Assembly: GCF_000372725.1 (NCBI RefSeq)
Contig: NW_005201360.1
Location: forward strand, 188,725 to 252,724
DNA length: 64,000 nucleotides
DNA from: Emiliania huxleyi CCMP1516
Taxonomy: Eukaryota; Haptophyta; Isochrysidales; Noelaerhabdaceae
Reading direction: 5' to 3'
The notes under the pieces were generated by a model. It was not told where the DNA came from. It ran no database searches and worked only from the letters and a program-made list of their open reading frames with translations. The translations under genes were made by a program, and so were the position numbers. Shown here piece by piece: positions 38,966-52,933 of this stretch; the stretch's first letter is position 1; the number at the start of each line of letters is the position of its first letter.

Positions 38966-41900
38966 AGAGCAGCGACAGGAGACGCCGCAGCAGCACGCCG
39001 TGTACACGATTCGCGTCCCGCCCGGCGTGCGTCCGGGTGGAGCCTTTGTGGTGGAGCACCTCGGCAACCGCCGCCAGCCTCCCGCTCTCAGACCGCCACC
39101 CACCCACAGCTTTGCCGGAAGCTTCTCGGAAGCTTCCTCCTAGGCGGGCCACTGCTCGACCGCGACCCGAGCCTTGCCGGAACCTTCTCGGAGCCCTCTC
39201 GGAGACTCCCGTAGGCGTCCACTACCAGATCACCGCATCCGACCCGCCGAGGGAAGACGGGGCGGTGGAGTGCTGGCCGCCGTCCCCCGCCGCAGACCGA
39301 CCCCCGCGCCTTTCTCCGGAGCCTTGCTGGACCCTTCCTTCGCGTAGGTTGCCTGCTCCGCCAGGGCACCAGCCGGCACAGCCCGAGGTCGAGATCCAGG
39401 CGCCCGAGATCCAGCCGAGACCTAGCCGAGATCTAGCCGAGATGTAGGTGAGGTCTAGCCGAGATGTAGGTGAGGTCTAGCCGAGATGTAGGTGAGGTCT
39501 AGCCGAGGTCTAGCCGAGGTCTAGGTAGAGATGTAGCCGAGGTCTAGGTAGAGATGTAGCCCGAGGTTGAGATCCAGGTGCGTGCTGTGTGCCGAGCCCT
39601 GTCCGGGCTCCCGCCGGCGGACCGGAGAGGCTGACGCTTCTCGGAACTTTCCTCGCGGCAGGTGTGCCAGGCGGGCGCCTGCCGTCGGGCTGGCTCCGAG
39701 GAGCCGCCTCCTCGGATCGGGGAGGTGGGGGTGGGGGCCCTCCGAGGCGCAGCCTCTCGCCCACCCCTCTAGGCGGTCCTTCTCGAGATAGAGGAGCTGG
39801 GCGCCGGCTTGCTGTGCCTCTCCGTCAGCGCGGCAGACGGCCACCTCGGCCGTCGCCTCTGCGCGACCTGTCCATGACATGTCCGTGACATGTCCCGCAG
39901 GCGGACGGCTGCCTCGGCGCGTGCGACGAGGCGCCAAACGCTATCGTGGTCAGGCGCGAGATGAGCCGGGATGAGCCGAGCTGAGCCGGGATGTGCCGAG
40001 ATGTGCCGAGGTGTGCCGAGGTGTGAGCCCGACGTCGCCACCGTCGCCAGGCGAGGGACGGAGGTGCTGCAATCGCGACTCGACAAGGTCGAAAAGCGGG
40101 CGGCGCTCGCCCACGACACGTCTGCGACATGTCCACGACGCGTCCACGACGTCCCCCGCAGGTCGAAAAGACGGCGGCGCTCGTCGCGGCCGCCACGGGC
40201 GCCACGCCCAACCTGGACGACCCGGCGCTGCGGCAGCGGCTCAAGGAGGCGCGGCAGGTGCGGGCGAGGCAGCAGGCGCGCGACGAGACGCGTGGGCGGC
40301 CCGTACCGACCGTTCGGAGCCTTGCCCCCACCCTCGCCCGGGTCCTCTTCTCTCTGCTCAGGCGCGCGAAGAGAAGAGGTGGAACGGCGCGATGCAGGGC
40401 TTGGCGGAGCAGGTCGCGGCGAGCGCGGACGAGTCGAAGCGGTTCGAGCCGCTGTTCGAGCGGCCGCGGAGTTGGAGGAGATCACTCGAGATTGGTCGAG
40501 ATCGGCCGAGAATAGGCTCGACTTGCTGCTCGAGCTCGCGGAGCTGGAGGAGGCGGCAGGACAGTGGGAGGCTGCCCTCGAGCACCGGAGGGAGCTGCAG
40601 GCGACCCGCACCGAGATCAACCGAGATCGACCGAGATCGACCGAGGCCACCCGAGGTCACGTGAGGTCAACAAAGGTCGCGAGAGGTGACACGAGGGCCC
40701 ACGGGGTGCAGGCCGCTTCGCCCGACGAGCCGCACGAGATCATGGACCTCGCTACCACTCTCGGCAAGATGGGCAGGGTGCGCGAGATCGACGAGCTGCA
40801 GCGGCTCGCCGGAATTGCGGCCGCTCCCCGCGCCTGGCGGGACCCGTCCATCACTGAGCCGACGGCCGGGCGAGGTGTAGGCTCGCGGAGCGCGCTCTCT
40901 CCGACCCGGAAGACAAGGAGCTGCTCGAGCACGCCAGCAGACACATTGCCGACTGCCGGGTGGACGCGGCGAGGAGTGCGTCTGTCGGCGCCGCGCAGGA
41001 GGCGTGGGCGAGGGGCACGCGCTGCGGAGGCGTGCTCGGAGCCTCCTCCGGAGCCCCTCCCGGAGCCTGTACCTCTAGGTCGAGCGGCCCATCGACGGGT
41101 ACGCGCTGTGGAGGCTCGCCAGCGCGACACCCGTCTCGAGGCACAGCGCGCTGTACCGCTTCTCGTCCTCGGACCGCACGCGCGGCACGCCGCTCGGCAA
41201 GAGCGCCGGCGCCGAGGCGCTGCACCAGCGGCGGCGTGCACCCGGACGGTGCCTCCCCTCCCCTGAGCCTTCTCGGACCTCTCCCCGCAGTTGCGGCACG
41301 TGACGTGGCACGTGACGATGCTGGCGCGGGTGGGGCCGAACGCGGAGGGGCCGCTGCCGTGGGTGGAGAGGGACTACACGCCGGTCAGCACCTGGATGGA
41401 CTGGGAGAAGGGGCGGTGCGACCTCTCCCCTCCTCCTCAAGCACCTCCCGCCCGGCCGGCCCAGGGCGACAGCTCCTGGGTGGGTGGTGATCTGGACCCC
41501 CCTCCCCCCCCCCTCCCTCCCCACCACAGGTGCGACATCCTCATCAAGACGTACCGGCCGGGCGTCGCGACGGGCTGGCTGCGCGAGTTGCCGCTCGGCA
41601 GTGCGGTGCACCTCTCGCAGCCGATGCAGACGCTCGACGTCCCTTCGCTGGCGCTCGACCGACGCCGCACCTGAACGAGCCGTCGCGAGAGGACCCTTCT
41701 CTGACACTTCCCTGGCCGCCCCCACCCCACCCCCCCGCAGGTGCCGGACAGCAGCGCGCTCGACGAGGCGTCGCTCGGACACAGCGGCGTCCTCCTCCTC
41801 CTCGCCGGCACCGGCATCGCCGTCGCGGCGAGCGCGCTGCCGTGTCACTCCGACCCGTCCAGGACACGTCCCCCACGACAGGTCCGGGACATGTCCCTCG

Positions 41901-42502
41901 GTAGGCGAGCGTGCTGCGCCATGCAGACCCTGCGAGCTGCTTCCGGCCGCCGGGCCGCTCCCGCCGCCCCGCCGCCCCGCCGCTCAAGTCGCCCGTCCGC
42001 CTCATCTACGCGTGCCGGCGCGACGACGTGCTGATGGCGCCCGAGATCGCAAAGTGGTGCTCCGCGGGCGTCGGCCGCGCGCGGCTGCAGCGCTGCGTGC
42101 TCGCAGTCTCGCCGCCGGCGGAGGGCCAGCCGGAGCCGCCGTTCACGGCGGCCGAGGCGGCGGCGGGGGGCGAGCCGGCCGCCGGGCTCGTGGAGCTGGC
42201 GGCGCTCGACAAGGTGAGGCTTGTCGAGGGCCGCGTGACGCAGGAGCTGCTGCGTGCAGAGCTGGCGCCGCTGCAGGTGCCCCGGCGCAGAGGGTCGGCC
42301 GGGGAGGGGGAGGGAAGGGAAGGGGGGGGGGGGGGGGGGTTCGACCGGCGTGCCTCACGTGTGCCCGTTGTCTCATGTGTCGCAGGCGCTGGGTCGATGC
42401 CGAGTGGTTGTCTCGGGGCCGGCGTCCTTCAACGGCGCCCTCAAGGCGATGCTCACTTCGAGCGGGGTGCCGCCGGACTGCATCACGGTCCTCGAGGCGT
42501 GA
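38634..42502 (+). CDS. Poly-Q protein with FNR-type flavin reductase domain
   Basis: It starts MEEIVRLQQQQ, followed by about 100 mostly Gln residues and HAVYTIRVPPGVRPGGAFVV, a short beta module repeated in algal proteins. Many 65-100 nt introns follow. The middle is charged helix (VEKTAALVAAATGATPNLDD, LRQRLKEARQVRARQQAREE, LAERALSDPEDKELLEHASR). The C-terminal third is a ferredoxin/cytochrome-b5-reductase-like module: HVTWHVTMLARVGPN, FAD motif RDYTPVS (about 41365-41388), DILIKTYRPGVATGWLRELP, GVLLLLAGTGIAVA (nucleotide GTG motif), PVRLIYACRRDDVLMAPEI and the terminal SGPASFNGALKAMLTSSGVP to VLEA. It should move electrons from NAD(P)H via flavin; the acceptor is unknown. The poly-Q part and reductase could be two genes, but in-phase intron heads at 39833, 40088 and 40276 argue for one. 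Confidence 0.7.
38655..38963 (+). repeat. CAG/CCG-rich coding trinucleotide repeat (poly-Q)
   Basis: About 300 bp of mostly CAG with interruptions TTG, CGG and CCG, in frame as Gln/Pro in the reductase gene. Read in other frames it gives poly-Ala or poly-Ser shadows. Length variation between strains is likely. Confidence 0.95.
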
Positions 42503-42927
42503 GGTGGAGCTCGAGGCCGATGGCGATGCGGTATTTTTGGATGAGATGGGCGGGCGGAAACGGATGGTAATAATTTAGCGGAACGGCGAGATGCGGGAGA
42601 CGCGTGGAGACAGATCTGGACGCGTAGCGGGGACGAAGTGGACCCAGATCGCAGAGAAGAGATGTTCATCGTTCATGTTGTCGTGCATGTCGCTCGTCGG
42701 GCTCGGGGCGCCGCGTGTGTGTTTTTGTGTATACTAGAATGTGTTAGGCGAGAGGCGACCCCTTTTTAGGGAGGGTCAAAAAAAGGACTTAGCGAGAAAG
42801 AAGCGAGATGCACAGATGGCAGAGGCACTCTCGCGCTGTCCACATAAGACATATTGGCCTGACTGTGCGCGGATCGATATTTGCGAGAAGAGTGGTCCGT
42901 CACGCGCGAGACCCCCGGTACCAAGAG

Positions 42928-46218
<3,291 letters not shown>

Positions 46219-46583
46219 GCTTCACCCTCGACTTCGGCGGTGCAAGATGCAAGAGGCGGTGTGACACGGACGCTGTCGCTCGATTTTCTTATTCAGCCCT
46301 AAGGGAACTTCGTGATATGCTGTTTGTTAGTTATCCCGTTAGTAAGAGAGAGTTAGAGAGTTAGTATGAATGAGTCGGCTCGATCGAGATGCGCAAATGG
46401 ATGGGGTGAAAGAAGAACGTGCAAGACTCATCCGTGGCGGCGTGAGTAAGTATGTAGGCAGATAGAGAGAGTGTAGAGCGACGCTGTATAGAGCTGTACA
46501 GATGTACTCGCTCGAGTAGAGCGGCTCTCTAATGAGCTGTGTGTATGAGGATAGAGGCTGTAGAGCTCTACAGAGACGATCGA

Positions 46584-46666
46584 GGGGTCCCGTACCATGC
46601 GGAATCGACCCTATCAAGTGCTCAAGTGCTCAAGGGCGGGAAGCGCTGCCAACTGAGCGATAGGAA
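46584..46666 (-). repeat. tRNA-like sequence (pseudo-tRNA or SINE head)
   Basis: Read on the minus strand from 46666, TTCCTATCGCTCAGTTGG contains a good pol III box A (TCGCTCAGTTGG, 46649-46660). GGTCGATTCC (46601-46610) is a box B missing one T. The spacing is close to that of a tRNA. A 3' strand able to pair with the TTCCTAT acceptor half is absent, and the anticodon arm is disturbed by a tandem aagtgctc. So it is not an intact tRNA gene; a tRNA pseudogene or SINE is more likely. Confidence 0.5.
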
Positions 46667-46881
46667 AAAGTTGAAGGACGTACGACTGCCAAGCGGCACG
46701 CCTCCTTCGGCAGGACATTCGGCAGGACATGCTGCTCGCTCTGATTGCCGGCCCGGTGAGCGCCGTTCCACCGCTGCCTCCTTCCCCAGTCCCGCAAGCC
46801 CGGCCCACCTACAGGGACCGGAACGGCGTTGCTTGGTCCGGACTCGGGCAAGAGCACCTCACTCTCGAGGCGCCTCCGTCT

Positions 46882-47631
46882 CCTGGGGTGTCGACGGGCC
46901 CCCGGGGGCGACGGGGGTGCTCTCGCGGGGGGTCCCCCCAGTCAAGGGGGTCTGGGGCGGCGCCCCAGGTAGCCCGCCGCAGGCGCCGATTTTTTCGGGC
47001 TTTTTTGACTGATTTTCATGAGGTGTTGCTACTATTTTGGGACCAGTTGAAGCCTAAAAATGGCTACAAATACAGCCACAACAGCGGCTAGTCGTGAGCT
47101 GCTACTGTGTGGCAGAGCCCATAGAGAGGGCTTTCAGGAGCACTATTCAGTTTGATCCAGCTCAACGTTGCGGAGTAGTAAGACTGTTCCGTTACCGTGA
47201 GCGGCCGGCGGCCGGCGGCGGCCGGTGCGGCACGCGGAGCACTCCGTGAGCTGTGACGGGTGCGGACGAGCGAATGAGAGGTCCCTTTCAGTGAGAGATA
47301 GGCAGCCCTAGTCTCTAATAACACATCTCCCACAGATAGCGACCTCTCATTCGCTCGTCCGCGCCCGCCACTGCTAGTCGGGGCACTCCCGGCGTGCGGC
47401 CCGGTCCCGGTCGTCACTCCGGTTGCTCGTGTTCACACCGTCAGAACTCAGCTCTGCTAAGGATCCAGCGTCTGAGACTTGGGCATCTTACACAACTTTT
47501 GTAGTAGAGCACAATGGCACCCTTGGATCAAGTGGATCACTTCATTAATACCGTATATACCGACCCCCGTTTTCGGCCGCCGCGGCCGGAGAGCACCCCC
47601 GTCGCCCCCGGGGGCCCGTCGACACCCCAGG
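46882..47631. repeat. 43-bp perfect inverted repeat, 664 bp apart
   Basis: 46882-46924 (cctggggtgtcgacgggccc onward) is the exact reverse complement of 47589-47631. The right copy is coding: it falls in the Pro-rich N-terminus of the ADP-ribosyltransferase-like protein. The left copy is intergenic. The match stops abruptly on both sides. It may be the termini of an inserted element or an inverted duplicate of the coding segment. Confidence 0.9.
47214..47410. repeat. Foldback (hairpin) repeat, about 200 bp
   Basis: Core arms 47262-47283 and 47341-47362 (gcggacgagcgaatgagagg...) pair perfectly over 22 bp. Imperfect pairing continues outward to about 47214/47410 and inward toward the centre at 47312. 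It lies 100-300 bp upstream of the next start codon, between the 43-bp inverted repeats. MITE-like in form, but no target duplication was identified. Confidence 0.8.
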
Positions 47632-50176
47632 CTCCGTCTCCGCCACCGGCGCCGCGCCAGCAAGTCAAGGAGGTTCTCTCCATGTGCATCGTCCTGGCCA
47701 GGGAGAGGTACAGCAAACATGGCGAGATCGATGCTGCAGCCATCCGAAGCACGATCGCTGGTGACCTTTTGGCAACATTCCCCCCCTTTGTACGCGTGAC
47801 CTCAAGCACGGGCTGCGACCTGCACAACGAGAAGCGCCAGACCAGCAAAGACGACCTTGTGACGGCGCCTCTGGGAACTGAGCTGGTTGGCGACAACATC
47901 TCTGCTAGCCTGGTCGCCACGAATGTCACGACAGCGGTCGTCTCTGTCACGCTCCTAGACTTTACCAGCTCTCCATCGCTGCTCCACAAAATGTGCGATA
48001 CCATGATAAAAAGAGCCCTGCCCGGTGAGGTGGAGGGCGACCAATGGTGGAACCTGTTCTACCTGCTGTGCTACCCTTCAGCTAAAGCGGTGGACTACCT
48101 GCTGATTGGGGCAGCGAAGCACCTTGTATCACCCGACTTGGATATGACTGTCGCCGCGGTCCGGGTGTTGGATGCGGATTGGAGAGTCACATCGCCCCGT
48201 TGGCGAACATCCGATTTCGCATGGCTGGTTCTATGGCTGCTGCCGATCTGGGCGGCAGTGCTCTTGCCTGCGGTCGTTGTCTGTAGAGCAGCATTGGGCC
48301 ACAGACGTGCAGCGGTGCTGCAGGAGCTGGAACGCGCCTTGGACGCGATCGAGGTGGACAAGAACCGAAACCGCTTCCACGGAGCGGAGGCGGGCAAGGC
48401 CGTTCGCCAGACGAGGTGGCTCGCGCGTACTGTGCTCCTCTTGGCCGTCCCTCTTCTGCCCTGGCTGCCCGCCTTGGCTGTCCTCCCGGTCGCCCTCCCT
48501 CTCTCTCAGCAGGACGTCGCCTGTGCGGCGTGGGTCAAGTCGAGAGCGTTGCGGCGCGTCTGGCTTCTCTTGGGCTGCGCGAGTGGTGTCATCTACTGCG
48601 CCTGGCTCCTTGCGAGCTGGAGTCTGACCTACAGCGGGGAAGAAAAAGACCTGAACCCGGTGGGAGAAATTATCGTTTGGCATAAGGTCTTCGTCAGCGA
48701 GTGCCACCAGCTCATCGGTCAGAGAGACGAGTACGAATCGTTTCGTCTGGGCGGCAAGAACGTCTATTATCCATTTCACGGCAAGGTCTGTAGCGCGTAC
48801 CTGCACGCAATTCGGCCGGAAAACGCGCCCATCTTCGCTTGGATGCTCTTCGGCCAGGGCTGCGCCAGCCTGCTTCTTGCCTGCGTCTCGGGGGCGCTGC
48901 TGCTCAAAAGCGCGGGGTGCAAGGCCGTCCCCGGCGGCCGCTACCTCGCAGCGTTCGCGCGCTGCGGCGCAACGAGCGTCGACGGGCTGCTGGCTGGCGC
49001 TTCAGAGCGAGTCTCCGACAGATTTGCAGGCTCGGCTAAGGAGCTCGTCACCGGCCAGCCCGAGGAGGCGGCAACGGGGCTCTACGGGATCATCGGCTAC
49101 GAGGAGGCGTACCTGCGAGAGCGCATGGCTGCGGGCACCGCCGCCATCGTCGCGGAGGCCGAGGCGCTGGGCGACCCGGAGGTGCTCGAGAACCTGCGCT
49201 ACATCCTCGACGCGCCGGCCGGCTCAGTAACGCGCAATTCCACAACGGCTGGCGGCGCGACCGAGCCCCGGACGGCTCCAGCCTCCGCAGCCGTAGGGGC
49301 ATGCGGCTCGCCGACTTTGTCGCGCTGCCGGTGGCTCGCAGGGCGCGGCTTGAGGAAGCGCACGTCGTCGCTTTGCGTCTGTATTCGACCGCCGCGTTTC
49401 GCGCTCTCAACGGCCCGATGCGCAACCTGAAGCTCAGCCCCTGCCGCAAGGACGAGGCGGGCAACCCCCTCCCGCTCGAGCCCCCGCAGCTGGCGGCGCC
49501 CCACCCGCAGCCCGTGACGATGGCCTTCATCTACGAGGCGTTGAAGCGGATGCGCGCCGTCGCCGCAGCGACGACGGTCGACCCCGAGTGCAAGAAGATG
49601 GAGGAATTGGCGGTGGCTGGCGAGCTCAGCCTGGAGACGCTGCGGCAGGCGTCGCGGCAGGCGCGGCGAGACGAGGAGGGAGGTGACGAGGAGAGCCAAC
49701 AGGAGGGCTCCGGTTTGGAGGAGGGGCGGGCAACTGGTGTCAGCAAGAGCTCGTACCTTGGCTCAGTCGACCAGAGCGTGGGCGAGGGGCACGGGGAGCG
49801 CACAGGTGCTGGGAGAGGCAGCGCGCCGCTGTCTGCGCTGCAAGCGGTGGCCCGGGCATTCGGGGACATGATTTGTTCGCCTCGCTTTCTCGCGCTCGGC
49901 GGGACTGAGTTTGCCTGCTGCAGCACGACCTCTCGGCTGGAGGTCGCGGCTCGCTACGCGTGCGCCGCGGGCGAGAAGGCCTTGCTCTTCCGCATCAAGA
50001 GCAGCACATTTATGAACATGGGCGTGGACATCAGCGACTTCTCCGCGTTTCCGCACGAGCAGGAGTGCCTATATCCTCCCCTCACGTACCTGCACCCCAC
50101 CGGCGTCACCCACCGGCTTGTGCGCGACGACGTCCAGTTCGACGTGGTGGAGGTCGAGCCGTCGTTCCCGAGCTGA
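47514..50176 (+). CDS. Four-TM protein with C-terminal R-S-E ADP-ribosyltransferase domain
   Basis: Two exons (47514-49213, 49297-50176) join in phase to 859 codons. The N-terminal 200 residues are soluble and unknown, with a Pro-rich stretch. Hydrophobic segments follow: FAWLVLWLLPIWAAVLLPAV, VLLLAVPLLPWLPALAVLPV, VWLLLGCASGVIYCAWLLAS and FAWMLFGQGCASLLLACVSG. The second exon carries an arginine-ADP-ribosyltransferase-like fold: EEAHVVALRLYSTAAFRALN (catalytic-type Arg and aromatic), EFACCSTTSRLEVAARYA (S-T-S-type), LLFRIKSSTFMNMGVDISDF and SAFPHEQECLYPPLTYL (ExE-like EQE). R-S-E ARTs move ADP-ribose from NAD+ to proteins. Membrane anchoring in front of an ART domain is unusual. The 83-nt intron uses a GC donor. 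The N-terminal part resembles nothing I know. Confidence 0.72.
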
Positions 50177-50500
50177 GTGGGGAAAGATCTCCCCCTCTGC
50201 AGAGGTAAAAATGAAACGCCGACGTGCAGCAGACCACAGACTGAAGACTGAACCCAACCATGTAGGTATTTGTGTCCACACGTTCTCTCTGAGCAACGGT
50301 TCTCGACCCGGCACAGGGAGATTGACGTCTTGGCAGCGGAAGCGTCGAGGAAGCCGTTTTTCTTGTCGAGAGAGTTTCACCACCACGGTCGACTGTACAC
50401 ATAGAGAACACACCACAGCGCACAGGCGCACAGCAGAGACAGGCCTCTCCGCGCTTCTTGTGAGTCGGATACTGCGTGCCCCCCCGAGCACCGACGCGAG

Positions 50501-52769
50501 TCACACCATCGCCGCCTCGGCGATCTCTGAGGCCAGGCGCGCCGAGAGGCTCTGGCCGCTCCTCCGCTTCGCCGCGGGCGAGACGTCGCCCAGCGCAAGA
50601 TTGGCCCCTTCAAACAGCTCGTCGGTGGTGGGCGTTGCGTGCTTGACAAAGGCGGCGAGGTCGAGGTACGAACTCTCTGCGTGCTGCGAGCGGTCGAGCC
50701 CGTCCAGCTCCTCAGCCTAGTAACGAGAGGGCTTTGGGGGCAGCGAGTGCTGGCAAAGGGGGGGGGGGGGGGGGCTTTGGCTCTGTGCCTCAGTTGTGCG
50801 CGCGCTGCCGAGCGTGCGCTCGATGGCGGCCATCACGAGCCACGTGCCCGCGCCGGACCACGCAATAGCCACCGCCACGCCGAGCGCCTGCAGCCTTAGC
50901 TGGTCGAGCGAGCCGTCCGGGCCAGCCGGATTGACCTGAGGCAAGGGATAAGTCGGGAGTGTGGGCTCGACTCGGCCGCATCCTACCAAGTGAAGGTGCC
51001 CGCGAGTGATCCGTGTGTGAGGAGAGGGGGTCGACCTCGCTCGAGGCGTACACTCCGAGGAGCAGCGAGCCCACCACGCCCGTCACGCCGTGGATCGAGG
51101 TGACGTCGAGCGCATCGTCAATGCGGAGATACTCCTGAGGGAGGAGAGAGGGGAGGCATGGAGAGGGAGCTGGTGGAGAGGGGAGCAGCTGTGCTGTGTG
51201 GAGAGGGAGGCAGCAATGGGCGCCTTGAAGAGCAGCACACCGCCATACGAGGCGGCGCCGCAGACCAGCCCGACCACGAGCCCCGCCGAGGGCGTCACGT
51301 AGCCCGAGGCGGGCGTCACGCCGGCGAGCCCTGAGAGGGCGCCGTTGATGCAGCCGACAAAGGTCGGGCGGCCTGCGTGGCCCCAATCGAGGGCGAGCCA
51401 CACCAGCGCGCCGCCCGCGCCGGCGACGTGCGTGGACAGCAGTGCGCTCGCCGCGAGGCTGCCCACCGCGAGCGCGCTGCCCCCGTTGAAGGCGAACCAG
51501 CCAACCCACAGCAGCCCGGCGCCCGTGGCGGCCATCGGCAAATTGTGAGGAGCGAGCGAGTGGGAGGCAAGGCCGGCAAAGCCCACGCGCGGACCGAGCC
51601 GAAGCGCCGTCACGAGCGAGGCGACTCCGGCGGAGGTGTGTATGACGATGCCGCCCGCAAAGTCGCACACGCCGAGCCGGGCCAGCCAGCCGCCGCCCCA
51701 CACCCAGTGGCAGAGCGGGTAGTAGACGAGGAGCGTCCTGCCGGGATGGTGGCGGCCGTGTGCTGGAGACCAAGGGTGACGGAGAGAGGAGCGCGGATGT
51801 GTGCGCGCCAGCCGACGATGAAGCCGAGGAAAGCCTCAAAGCGAAGCCGCTCCGCAAAGGCGCCCGTGCACAGCAGCGGGGTGATGGCGGCAAACATGCC
51901 CTGAAACGCGGCGAAGAGCACTCCAGGGATGGTGGGCGCGTTGGGCAATGAGGCCGTCCAGCCAACGCCAGCCAGGAACGGGTGGTTGAGCGCGCCTGTA
52001 GGAGCCGGGCAGTCAGGGGAGAAAGCGCCATGGGATAGCAAGGGAGGTTAAGAGCGGTGCGCCAAACAAGCCGCGGTCGACTTGCGAGAAGCAGAGAGAG
52101 AATCCGATCACGAACCAGAGCACGGTGAGGACGGCAACGCCAGCAAAGCACTGGATCAGCACGGAGACCGAATTCTTGGCGCGGAGCAGGCCCGCCTGAG
52201 GTGCAGCGGTGTGCGACAGTGAAGGAAGCGGCGGTGAGGGCGGCGGCGGAGTAGGAGGCGGAGAATGCAGTGAGGCCGAGCGAGCAAAAGTGAGGCCTAC
52301 CTCGAAGAGGCCGAGCGCGGGCACCATCAGCAAGACGCCCATCGTGCTCACCTAGGAACGCCCACTGGTTCAGGGACGCTCAGGGATCTGTTGCGTACCG
52401 GTGAAGAGCACACCAACATCCATGTGGTGTCGCCGCTGTCCAGCACACCCGCACTTGGTGCGACGGGGACCGTCGAGCAGAGGCGTTCCAACACGGCGGC
52501 GACCCCGATCGCAGCGGCCACCAGGATGTGCGGAAGCTGTGCAACAAATGCCACCCACTGGCTCTTGCTCTCACTTGCGTAAACAGGCCGCTGGCTCTTG
52601 CTCGCGCGCTGCGGCGGCGCCAAGATGTGAGCGCCAGGAAGGGCGAATAGAGTCCGCTGCTGAGCCCGCTGTTCCACTCGCTGCGCAGCCGCGGTTGATG
52701 CGCGGTTGCTCTCAGCGGCGTCGCGCTCCGCGGCGGCGATGGCGCGCTCGATCGAATTCTCAGTCTCCA
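50501..52769 (-). CDS. AMT: AMT/Amt-family ammonium transporter
   Basis: Sense start METENSIERAIAAAERDAAE (ATG at 52769), a basic/Gln-rich leader, then TM WVAFVAQLPHILVAAAIGVA and the Amt signature from DSGDTTWMLVCSS through MSTMGVLLMVPALGLFEVGL. Further blocks are AGLLRAKNSVSVLIQCFAGV, FAAFQGMFAAITPLLCTGAF, FAERLRFEAFLGFIVGW, VCDFAGGIVIHTSAGVASLV (pore His), LLWVGWFAFNGGSALAVG, INGALSGLAGVTPASGYVTP and SIHGVTGVVGSLLLGV (second pore His). Twin His and the GCINGALSGLAGVTPASG block are hallmarks of ammonium-conducting AMT channels of the plasma membrane. Introns split it into about eight exons. The cytosolic tail ends EIAEAAMV. The long N-terminal leader before the usual start is atypical and may contain an extra TM. 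Confidence 0.9.
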
Positions 52770-52933
52770 TTGTACCCTGGGGTGTGGAAGGGGGATTCAG
52801 CAGCGAGTTCTCGAGAGTTCGCGGCGGGCACTTCCGGGGGGTTTCTTCCGAAACGAATAGCAGAGACCCGGCAAAAAAATATTCCCGCGTTGGCGGTCGA
52901 GGGCGAGTGGCCGGGGTGCGACAGGCATGTAAC
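52770..52933. promoter_or_regulatory. 164-bp divergent intergenic region
   Basis: Separates the start codons of the AMT gene (minus) and the Myb-like gene (plus). It contains short AT-rich sequence near 52875-52885 (gcaaaaaaat). Probably a shared promoter; no known factor site identified. Confidence 0.4.

Noticed and set aside
38349-39152. Long poly-Leu and poly-Cys minus-strand frames, and poly-Ala/poly-Ser plus-strand frames
   Set aside because: Shadows of the CAG repeat; the Gln frame is the one continuous with a sensible start and the beta module downstream.
46584-46666. Functional tRNA gene
   Set aside because: The acceptor stem cannot close and the anticodon arm is disturbed, so it is listed as tRNA-like only.
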